Source of the DNA: Verrucomicrobiaceae bacterium
GTDB taxonomy: Bacteria > Verrucomicrobiota > Verrucomicrobiae > Verrucomicrobiales > Akkermansiaceae
Reading direction: 5' to 3'
Length of the DNA: 11,594 bases
Assembly (NCBI GenBank): GCA_947372405.1
Contig: CANBTO010000105.1
Span: 1-11,594, forward strand
The translations under genes were made by a program, and so were the position numbers. Below, piece by piece: positions 6,334-11,594 of this stretch. The notes beneath the pieces were generated by a model. That model was not told where the DNA came from, made no database searches, and saw nothing but the letters and a program-made list of their open reading frames with translations. Each line of letters opens with the position of its first letter. The first letter of the stretch is position 1.

Positions 6334-6379
6334 GCAAGGGGGTGACGGCGGTCAATTGACACCCCGCCGCATTCGCCAG

Positions 6380-7399
6380 ATGCAAACCAACACCAAATCC
6401 ACCAGTCCCCTGGCCATCCGCCGGGGCCGAATCCCCCGACCTCAGAAGGTCGTCATCTACGGACCTGAAGGCGTCGGAAAATCGACGCTCGCCGGCCAAT
6501 CACCGGACCCCGTCTTCCTCGATACCGAAGGCGGCACCCACCACCTCGATGTCGCCCGCTTCGATGCGGTGGCGACTTGGGAGGAAATCACTGCCACCGT
6601 CACCCAGCTCGCGAAGGCGGATCATCCGTTCAAGACGCTGGTCGTGGACACTGCGGACTGGTTAGAGAAACGACTGGCCGAGCACCTGTGCCGGAAGTCC
6701 CACAAGGAATCCATCGAGGATTTCGGGTATGGCAAAGGCTGGGTCATCCTCACCGAAGAGTTCGCCCGGTTCCTCAACTCGCTCGATGCCTTGCTTGCCC
6801 GCGGGATGCACGTCGTTTTCCTGGCCCACGCGACGGTGAAGAAATTCGAGGCTCCCGACCAAGCGGGTAGTTACGACCGCTTCGAACTGAAACTGAGCAA
6901 ATCGGTCGCGCCGCTGCTCAAGGAATGGGCCGACGTGGTGCTCTTCGCGAACTACGTCACCAAAGTCGCCGAGAAGGACAACGGCAAGATGCGTGGGGTC
7001 GGCGGCAAGGAGCGCGTGTTGTTCGCCACTCATACGGCGGCTTATGACGCGAAAAATCGCCATGGTCTCCCGGACAAGCTTCCGTTCACCATCGAGGCTC
7101 TGGCCCCGGTGTTCGGCGCGGTGGCGGAGTCGGGGGGCTCCGTCGCCGCAAAACCGGAAGCCGCAGAACCGGCCCCGTCGTTGACCGACCGGGTCTTCGC
7201 CGCGTTCCAGCACAAGGCGGACATGGCCAACGTGGTCGATTTTTTGATCGCCCGCGGCCAGCTCGGCTACACGCAGGAAGGCCCGCTCGAATCCATCGAC
7301 AATCTGGATCCGGCATACGCCGCCCGGATGTTAGGTGAGCCTGATCGTTTCGTCGCCGCTGTGGCGGAATGGGTCAAGGAGAAGGAGGGTACGCCGTGA
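6380..7399 (+). CDS. Sak4-like phage RecA-fold ATPase (AAA_24 type)
   Basis: This 339-aa protein starts with a short tail and a RIPRPQKVVIYGPEGVGKST block; Walker A is G28-T36. Walker B is TLVVD at 86-90, and the fold continues with FLAHATVKKF and later HTAAYDAKNRHGLPDKLPF, all typical of the phage ATP-binding protein family that includes Sak4 single-strand annealing recombinases related to RecA/Rad51. Such proteins load on ssDNA covered by a phage SSB and anneal or pair it with homologous DNA. The C-terminal 90 residues are an Ala/Pro linker and a helical domain. ATG 6380 is chosen because homologues begin about 15-20 residues before the Walker A strand; ATG 6326 would add 18 residues from the palindrome. 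It heads an operon with a nuclease starting 4 bases before its end. Confidence 0.75.
   Translation: MQTNTKSTSPLAIRRGRIPRPQKVVIYGPEGVGKSTLAGQSPDPVFLDTEGGTHHLDVARFDAVATWEEITATVTQLAKADHPFKTLVVDTADWLEKRLAEHLCRKSHKESIEDFGYGKGWVILTEEFARFLNSLDALLARGMHVVFLAHATVKKFEAPDQAGSYDRFELKLSKSVAPLLKEWADVVLFANYVTKVAEKDNGKMRGVGGKERVLFATHTAAYDAKNRHGLPDKLPFTIEALAPVFGAVAESGGSVAAKPEAAEPAPSLTDRVFAAFQHKADMANVVDFLIARGQLGYTQEGPLESIDNLDPAYAARMLGEPDRFVAAVAEWVKEKEGTP
7382..7389 (+). promoter_or_regulatory. Strong ribosome binding site deciding a GTG start
   Basis: AAGGAGGG, 6 bases before GTG 7396, fixes the nuclease start there rather than at ATG 7369 upstream, and makes it translate in step with the ATPase end. Confidence 0.7.
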
Positions 7400-8397
7400 G
7401 CGCCCTTCGTCCATCCAACCTGCCGAAGCTCGCGGTATGTCCGTGCTACGAGAGCAATCCCGTGGCCGGCCCTGCCGCCGAGCGCGGCACTCTGCTAGAC
7501 ACCGCGTTCCGCGCCGAACTGCTCGGCCTCGAAGAACGTTTCGTGATCGCCAACAAGCTGACGGCTGACGAGATCGCTGCCGTTTCCTGGTCGGTCTCGA
7601 TGGTGCGGGTGATGTCGGGCCGCGAGCGCGTTCTTGCCCGCGAGGACGACTGCCGCGTGAAGATTCTCAATCTCACCGGCACGGCGGATGCCATCGTTCC
7701 GATGAAGTTCACCCACTTCGATCTGAAGACCGGTGCGCGGCGGAACTACCGCGAACAGATGGCGGCCTATGCCCTCGGCTTGATGGGCGCGCACTTCGCC
7801 TCGTCGTGGACGGCGCATTTGTTGTTCTGCGACCAGCGGGAGATCGAAACCTATCGGTTCACCTACGAGGAGGCTCACGCCATCGTCGATCAGGTCGTAA
7901 AGGCATTCCACGATCCGGCCAAGAAGCCGAATCCCTGCGAATACTGCTCTTGGTGCGCCAAGGCGGATACTTGTCCGGCGCGGCTGGCGATGGTCGGTGA
8001 GACATTGACCGTCACGGAACCCGGTTTCGATTTCGACGCGCTGCTCGCTGATCCGGAAAAGCTCGGACGTTTTCTATCAGCCTGCGCGGTGGTCGAGGAT
8101 TTCCGCGACCGGGCAAAGCAGATCGCCACCGAACGACTCAAGACCGGCGGCGACATTCCTGGTTGGAAGCTCGTCACGCGCAAGGGCAGCGAGTTCGTCG
8201 ATTGCGAAACGGTCGGCCACCACATCTCCGCGATGGGTTTCGGCCCGGTGCTCGCGGCCTACGGCAATCTATCAGCCTCGAAGTTCCGCGACCTGTGGAG
8301 CCAGCGGATGCCCAGCGAGAAACCATTCCCGGAGGAGTCGGTGAAGCACGCCGCGCCTTCCACCTATCTCAAACAAACCAAAACCAAAAAGAACTAA
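7396..8397 (+). CDS. PD-(D/E)XK exonuclease of Cas4/RecB type with an Fe-S cluster
   Basis: The 333-aa product resects DNA ends in phage-type recombination, giving ssDNA for the annealing ATPase before it and the ssDNA-binding protein after it. Motifs in order: Cys15 and Cys17 near the start, RGTLLDTAF at 30-38, GTAD at 95-98, FDLKTG at 108-113 (D109, K111), and REQMAAYAL at 119-127 (Q121, Y125), then the cysteine cluster C181, C184, C187 and C193. One early plus three or four late cysteines hold a 4Fe-4S cluster in Cas4 and AddB-type nucleases. The usual histidine after RGTxL is aspartate here (D35), an oddity that may shift metal binding. The GTG start overlaps the ATPase stop by 4 bases. 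Confidence 0.75.
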   Translation: MSALRPSNLPKLAVCPCYESNPVAGPAAERGTLLDTAFRAELLGLEERFVIANKLTADEIAAVSWSVSMVRVMSGRERVLAREDDCRVKILNLTGTADAIVPMKFTHFDLKTGARRNYREQMAAYALGLMGAHFASSWTAHLLFCDQREIETYRFTYEEAHAIVDQVVKAFHDPAKKPNPCEYCSWCAKADTCPARLAMVGETLTVTEPGFDFDALLADPEKLGRFLSACAVVEDFRDRAKQIATERLKTGGDIPGWKLVTRKGSEFVDCETVGHHISAMGFGPVLAAYGNLSASKFRDLWSQRMPSEKPFPEESVKHAAPSTYLKQTKTKKN

Positions 8398-8401
8398 GAC
8401 C

Positions 8402-8815
8402 ATGCCCTCATACACCTCATCCATGCCACAGGAACGTCCCGATCATGTTGAACCGGGCGATTACGAAGTCGAAGTCGTCGATGCAATCGAGACGATCAGC
8501 AAAGGAGGCCACGAGATGATCGAGCTGAAGCTCAAGACATCCGCTGGCAGTTTTCTCTATGATTTCCTCGTCTTTGTCCGGTCGGCCTACTGGAAGATCG
8601 ATTCATTCCGTGCAGCCACCGGTGAAATGGTGGAACCTGACGAAGAGACAGATGTCACAGCCGATCACGTCATCGGCCGCACCGGCACCGCCCGCCTCAC
8701 CGTCGAGGAATACAACGGCAAGAAGCGCAACAAGGTTGTCGCCTGGATCATCGGCGACGCGAAGCCCGTCACTCAACCCCAACCCGCACGCCGCAATGAT
8801 AACGAACCCTTCTGA
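8402..8815 (+). CDS. DUF669-like phage single-stranded DNA-binding protein
   Basis: The 137-aa protein has a beta-rich core (EPGDYEVEVVDAIETISKGG at residues 17-36 onward, then HEMIELKLKT and SFLYDFLVF) and a proline- and asparagine-rich tail ending NDNEPF. An acidic tail closing in PF is the partner-docking tip of SSB proteins, and the PGDYEVEVxxAxxxxSKxGxxMIxLxL start is the DUF669 pattern found in phage operons between a nuclease and a helicase. It would coat ssDNA made by the nuclease and recruit the Sak4-like ATPase. It begins 4 bases after the nuclease stop and its last codons overlap the next gene by 20 bases. Assignment as DUF669 is by pattern only. Confidence 0.65.
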   Translation: MPSYTSSMPQERPDHVEPGDYEVEVVDAIETISKGGHEMIELKLKTSAGSFLYDFLVFVRSAYWKIDSFRAATGEMVEPDEETDVTADHVIGRTGTARLTVEEYNGKKRNKVVAWIIGDAKPVTQPQPARRNDNEPF

Positions 8816-9383
8816 ATCCAAATTTGAAAGTCTTGCGATCCGGATCGGCCAGTGGGCGATGGCTCAGAACCTAACCAGGAAGGATGCCGATCTCATCGTG
8901 GAAGTGATCAACACATTGCGGGCGGCGGAAGACGCCCTTTGCGCGGCGGGATTCTTTGCCACAGCGGTGTCCGAACCCATGAGTCTTCGATTCGCATGGT
9001 CGTCCGGGAAACAACCCTTCGATCCGCAGGCCGCCCTCTCCCAACTCAGAGAAGCTGCCGACTATGTGATGTGGGCCGTCGATACCGAGTTGTTCGGACC
9101 AAACCCGGCGTTGCGAAAACCGCCCCAGCCGCCCGACAAGTATTTCTATCTGGTGAATTCAAACGGGGCGAAGGTGAAGATTGAATCACCGAGTCCGTTG
9201 AATGTGGATGAAATCTGCAAACTCGCCATCCGTCGATTCGCGCAAGCCGGATTCTTGTTCGGAGATATTCTGGAGGTTTCCCTCTGCGACGAGAAGTATG
9301 CCGCGCAAGAAACTGCCTTGGTTTCCGTCAAGGATCAGCTTCAGAAGGCAGAGCAGCGCTCCGCTGAAAGGAGGGGCGTATGA
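8796..9383 (+). CDS. Unknown 195-aa protein inside the recombination operon
   Basis: ATG 8796 overlaps the SSB-like gene by 20 bases and the stop overlaps the helicase start as ATGA, so it is a true operon member. The product starts MITNPSESKFESLAIRIGQW, has a helical N-terminal half with AMAQNLTRKDADLIVEVINT, then a LREAADYVMWAVDTELFG helix, a short YFYLVNSNGAKVKIESP hairpin, and a helical, charged C-terminus. I recognise no family. No membrane segment or metal motif is visible. Its place between SSB-like and helicase genes suggests a role in DNA processing or as a small accessory factor, but that is context only. Confidence 0.65.
   Translation: MITNPSESKFESLAIRIGQWAMAQNLTRKDADLIVEVINTLRAAEDALCAAGFFATAVSEPMSLRFAWSSGKQPFDPQAALSQLREAADYVMWAVDTELFGPNPALRKPPQPPDKYFYLVNSNGAKVKIESPSPLNVDEICKLAIRRFAQAGFLFGDILEVSLCDEKYAAQETALVSVKDQLQKAEQRSAERRGV
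9369..9373 (+). promoter_or_regulatory. Ribosome binding site of the helicase gene
   Basis: AGGAG within AAAGGAGGGG lies 6 bases before ATG 9380 and supports that start, which also overlaps the stop of the preceding gene. Confidence 0.6.
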
Positions 9384-10063
9384 GCGACTCGCCGAAAATG
9401 GGCCTTCGCGCCTATCAGATGAAGGCCCGAGAAGACATCCACAAGGGCTTTGAGGAATTCGACCGCCAGCTCGGCGTGTTGCCTACGGGGGCGGGCAAGA
9501 CAATCCTGTTCAGCCGTCTGGCACAGGATTACCAACCCCAGCGCACGTTGATTCTCGCCCACCGCGAGGAACTCATCACCCAGGCAGTGGACAAGCTCCG
9601 CGCATCCACCCGCATCGAAGCTCAGGTGGAGATGGGTGACGAGCGGGCGTCACTCGACGCGCCGGTCGTTGTTGCATCCGTTCAGACGCTCATGCGTGAA
9701 AAGCGCCGTGAGCGGTGGCCGCGGGATCACTTCGGCCTGGTCGTCGTCGATGAAGCGCATCACGCGCTGGCTGATAGTTACCTCAACACGCTCGGTCATT
9801 TCCATGACCACGCGAAGGTGCTGGGTGTGAGCGCGACGCCAGACCGTGGCGACAAGAAGAACCTCGGATGCTATTTCGAGAACATCGCCTGCGAGGTGAC
9901 GTTGCTCGATCTGGTCAATCAGGGATGGCTCTCGCCGATCAAGGTGAAGACCGTTCCGTTAGGGATGGACCTGCGCAGCGTGCGCACCACGGCGGGTGAT
10001 TTCAGCGCCGATGATCTCGGGCATCTTCATTGCGAGTGTGCTGAACTCCGTGCCGTTCCGTGA
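9380..10063 (+). CDS. Superfamily 2 DEAD/DEAH-type helicase, lacking its second RecA domain
   Basis: The first RecA-like domain is complete: LRAYQ at residues 9-13 (Q motif), PTGAGKT at 35-41 (Walker A), TLILAHREELI (motif Ia), DEAH at 124-127 and SATP at 151-154. A full SF2 helicase of this phage type has about 450-600 residues and a second domain with the arginine finger. Here the genuine sequence ends near FSADDLG at base 10019 and the frame runs on for only 15 residues to TGA 10063, while a different gene's sequence continues in the next frame. A deletion that removed domain 2 and joined another gene is the simplest reading. ATP binding may survive but unwinding needs both domains, so this is probably a broken gene. 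It starts at ATG 9380 with a good ribosome binding site. Confidence 0.75.
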   Translation: MSDSPKMGLRAYQMKAREDIHKGFEEFDRQLGVLPTGAGKTILFSRLAQDYQPQRTLILAHREELITQAVDKLRASTRIEAQVEMGDERASLDAPVVVASVQTLMREKRRERWPRDHFGLVVVDEAHHALADSYLNTLGHFHDHAKVLGVSATPDRGDKKNLGCYFENIACEVTLLDLVNQGWLSPIKVKTVPLGMDLRSVRTTAGDFSADDLGHLHCECAELRAVP

Positions 10064-10514
10064 AGACCGTGAGCACATCGCCTGTCTCTGCGCGTCCCTG
10101 TGCAAGCCGTTCACCAAGGTCTATGCCTGCGCGTCGTCCGCAGGCGAATCCGGCTGGCGGCAAGTGAATGGCAAGGCGTTCATGAACGAATCCAACGCGG
10201 GCAACATTGCGTTCCGTCTCGACTACGAACCGGGCATCCGCATCGGTGACTTCCAGGACAAGCCCAAGGTTCAGAAGTATCACACCGTCGCCGAATTCAA
10301 GGATCTCTTCGGCACGTTCTTCCGTTCGGTGAAGGTCGATGATTTTTCCAACAACATCAACGCGGCCTGCGCGTCGGCGCGTCCTGTCGATCCGGCCCGC
10401 CTGCGAGCGGCCATCGAGTTTGAATTCAACCTGCCGTATCCGGACGGCACCCGCATGGGACTCGCGCAATGCGCCATAGACTCTTTCTCTCAACGTCTTC
10501 AGATTACCCTATGA
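10011..10514 (+). CDS. Unidentified phage-type protein, probably an N-terminally truncated gene
   Basis: The open frame, at ATG 10011 or a GTG at 9996, overlaps the helicase end in another frame and gives 167 residues: SVLNSVPFREDREHIACLCA, then SGWRQVNGKAFMNESNAGNI, FRLDYEPGIRIGDFQDKPK, DDFSNNINAACASARPVDPA and EFEFNLPYPDGTRMGLAQCA. The patterns look conserved but I recognise no family. Because its first recognisable sequence meets the helicase at a join near 10020, the start in this window is likely not the original one. The stop overlaps the next ATG as ATGA, so it remains coupled to the HAD-like gene. Confidence 0.45.
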   Translation: MISGIFIASVLNSVPFREDREHIACLCASLCKPFTKVYACASSAGESGWRQVNGKAFMNESNAGNIAFRLDYEPGIRIGDFQDKPKVQKYHTVAEFKDLFGTFFRSVKVDDFSNNINAACASARPVDPARLRAAIEFEFNLPYPDGTRMGLAQCAIDSFSQRLQITL

Positions 10515-10963
10515 TCATCCTGCTAGACCTCAATTACACGTTGGTAGCCAATAATCCGGCACACGGCACCACGCCAGTTCGCATGGAGAAGCGGATGGCA
10601 AACGAGCAATACCGGCAATGGCTGGTGGAACTCGTGCGACCGCACACGGTCGTGCTCATCACTGCCCGCCCGGAAACCTGGACGATCAGGACGCTCGACC
10701 GCATCGAAGAACAAACCGGCTGGCGTCCGCAGGATGCGTGCTTCGCGCCCAAAGGTTGGTGGAATCCACCGGCGATCAAAGAACATCTGCTGAAAAAGGA
10801 TGTGTTCCCGATCCACGGCGAACACGCCCGCTACCTCGCAATCGAGAGCAACCCGCGGACCCGCGAGATGTATGCCCGGTTCTCGATCCCGTGCTTCTGG
10901 GTGACGGCGGAAGGCACCTGCCTGACGGAGGGCACACGGATCGTCAAACGGTTGCCACTGTGA
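10511..10963 (+). CDS. HAD-superfamily-like protein with altered catalytic residues
   Basis: The 150-aa product starts MIILLDLNYTLVANN, the HAD motif I in the form D6-L-N8-Y-T10, followed by VVLITARPETW (motif II), a lysine-bearing helix, and YLAIESNPRTREMYARFSIP, which is the motif IV position with E-S-N where most HAD enzymes carry paired aspartates. The normal nucleophile D6 is present but the acid/base aspartate at +2 is asparagine, so phosphatase activity is doubtful; other chemistry or a binding role is possible. In phage operons such proteins often process nucleotides or 5'/3' DNA ends. Start at ATG 10511 overlaps the previous stop. A weak hairpin follows the stop. Confidence 0.65.
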   Translation: MIILLDLNYTLVANNPAHGTTPVRMEKRMANEQYRQWLVELVRPHTVVLITARPETWTIRTLDRIEEQTGWRPQDACFAPKGWWNPPAIKEHLLKKDVFPIHGEHARYLAIESNPRTREMYARFSIPCFWVTAEGTCLTEGTRIVKRLPL

Positions 10964-10976
10964 GGCGATTGGCCTC
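10962..10976 (+). terminator. Weak hairpin at the end of the operon
   Basis: GAGGC-GATTG-GCCTC forms a 5-base-pair stem over the stop codon of the HAD-like gene, without a following T run. It lies between converging genes and may help end transcription, but it would be a poor intrinsic terminator. Confidence 0.2.
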
Positions 10977-11008
10977 CATGAAATCGAAGTGGAATCGTTG
11001 TGCAAGTA

Positions 11009-11368
11009 TCACTCCTTGATCAGATAGAAATATTGAACGCCAAGGTCGCCGTTTTTTTCAGCGCCGTTCCGCATCGCTACTATGCACCATGGCGCTTCCG
11101 TATGATAGGCTTTTTCAAGCGCCAACTCCATCATGTCGATAGTGTGATCGGTCAGAACATCGCCGGATTCAATGTATCTCTGGACTGCCGGGGTCGGCAG
11201 CACCTTGCAGAATTCTGTCCATTTTTCGCAAGGAATCGCGGCGAGGCAGACTGGTTCGTCGCCCGTGGGAAATCCGTGGTGCTTCAGCCATGTTTCCAGC
11301 TCGAATGGATCAGGGTTGGAGATAGCGTTTAACAGCGATAGAGTATCAGGATCTGGGATCGGTTTCAT
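11009..11368 (-). CDS. Unknown 119-aa acidic protein, convergent to the operon
   Basis: From ATG 11368 the product reads MKPIPDPDTLSLLNAISNPD, then FELETWLKHHGFPTGDEPVC, LAAIPCEKWTEFCKVL, TIDMMELALEKAYHTEAPWC and ends YFYLIKE. It is acidic, has three scattered cysteines and an overall soluble, helical look, and no family that I recognise. GTG 11443 would add 25 residues in the same frame; ATG 11368 is preferred because GAAAG stands just before it, though this is a weak site. It faces the operon and ends 45 bases after it. Size and acidity would fit an immunity- or inhibitor-type protein, but there is no toxin beside it. Confidence 0.5.
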   Translation of the reverse strand: MKPIPDPDTLSLLNAISNPDPFELETWLKHHGFPTGDEPVCLAAIPCEKWTEFCKVLPTPAVQRYIESGDVLTDHTIDMMELALEKAYHTEAPWCIVAMRNGAEKNGDLGVQYFYLIKE

Positions 11369-11594
11369 TCTTTCGGTTTCCGGTTGGATCAGGCTATGTT
11401 TTAGCCTCTCCTTGGCCACTGCAAATCCAAAATCTGGGTCCACCTATAAACATCATCTTCGTGAATTTTCGCTGCGGGTCATGGCCATGGTGCGGATAGG
11501 CATTCGAGGGTGACGATCCTGGTCGGGATGTTTTATCCTCCGTAGCGTTGACATCCGCCACGCGGGCATGAGTGAAGCCCAACGTGACGAGGTG
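11369..11594. other. Window end without a gene I can support
   Basis: A short plus-strand frame reads RSVDIRHAGMSEAQRDEV from 11541 to the window edge and could be the start of a gene with ATG 11568, but 9 codons are too few to judge. TTGACA at 11548-11553 lies only 14 bases before that ATG and cannot be its promoter. I see nothing else. Confidence 0.3.

Larger units (their letters stand above)
6144..6334. repeat. Cluster of TCCGGA-type motifs in the divergent control region
   Basis: Exact TCCGGA stands at 6175-6180, 6232-6237, 6308-6313 and 6319-6324, with near copies CCGGA at 6203-6207 and 6297-6301 and TCCGGG at 6144-6149 and 6329-6334. The 11-mer GACATGTCCGG is present at 6226-6236 and again at 6323-6333. 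A given 6-mer would be expected far less than once in 190 bases by chance. The region separates the minus-strand 384-aa gene from the plus-strand operon at 6380. A protein-binding array is likely; a replication iteron role is possible but spacing is irregular (57, 76 and 11 bases). Confidence 0.6.

Noticed and set aside
6144..6334. CRISPR array or plasmid iterons
   Set aside because: Motif copies are short and irregularly spaced with no unique spacers of constant size and no replication initiator gene in view.
6355..6360. TTGAC-A box just before the ATPase gene as a promoter
   Set aside because: It is only 20 bases before ATG 6380, leaving no room for a -10 box and leader.
6662..7213. 183-codon minus-strand open frame opposite the Sak4-like ATPase
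   Set aside because: Mirror of a GC-rich gene; the plus strand has Walker motifs and the operon overlaps.
10962..10976. A proper rho-independent terminator
   Set aside because: The stem has only 5 pairs and no T run follows; kept only as a weak feature.

Overview
The window looks like an accessory, defence-island-like region next to a phage-type DNA recombination operon, in a moderately GC-rich bacterium. Some features resemble Verrucomicrobiota accessory genomes (the small-ORF plus nucleotidyltransferase pair, many starts without a clear Shine-Dalgarno). That assignment is an impression from protein style, not proof.

Layout. (1) 1-147: the 5' end of an IS3-type element with the N-terminus of OrfA on the minus strand. 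(2) 150-2091: two overlapping plus-strand genes of the DUF262 (GmrSD/RloF-like) family. The first keeps its HNH/DUF1524 nuclease half but has lost its DUF262 head next to the IS end. The second keeps its DUF262 head but is cut at about 2091. (3) 2092-2415: antisense scraps of a Sir2-type NAD-binding domain and of an AAA+ ATPase, joined in one open frame. (4) 2402-3403: a 180-codon open frame of unknown nature, then a stretch with no gene I can support. (5) 3404-4404: a compact cassette with its own sigma70-like promoter, a 62-aa basic protein and a nucleotidyltransferase-fold protein overlapping by 4 nt. (6) 4411-4707: one end of a second insertion element with a transposase C-terminus, joined to (7) 4708-6049, a minus-strand pair: an intact 384-aa protein of unknown function and the first 72 codons of its truncated partner. 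(8) 6050-6379: a divergent control region dense in TCCGGA motifs with an ACCATTG palindrome. (9) 6380-10963: a tightly packed plus-strand operon of Sak4-like ATPase, Cas4-like nuclease, DUF669-like ssDNA-binding protein, an unknown 195-aa protein, a helicase missing its second domain, an orphan fragment and a HAD-like protein. (10) 11009-11368: a convergent small orphan gene, then an uninterpreted end.

How it works together. The plus-strand operon reads as a phage recombination and replication module: ATP-driven annealing or recombination, end resection, ssDNA coating and unwinding. The left half is a graveyard and workshop of defence genes in which at least six junctions cut genes mid-domain, two of them at insertion-element ends. 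The best candidates for undescribed biology are the minus-strand 384-aa protein with its partner, the small-ORF/nucleotidyltransferase cassette, and the TCCGGA-rich divergent control region. No tRNA, rRNA or CRISPR array was seen.
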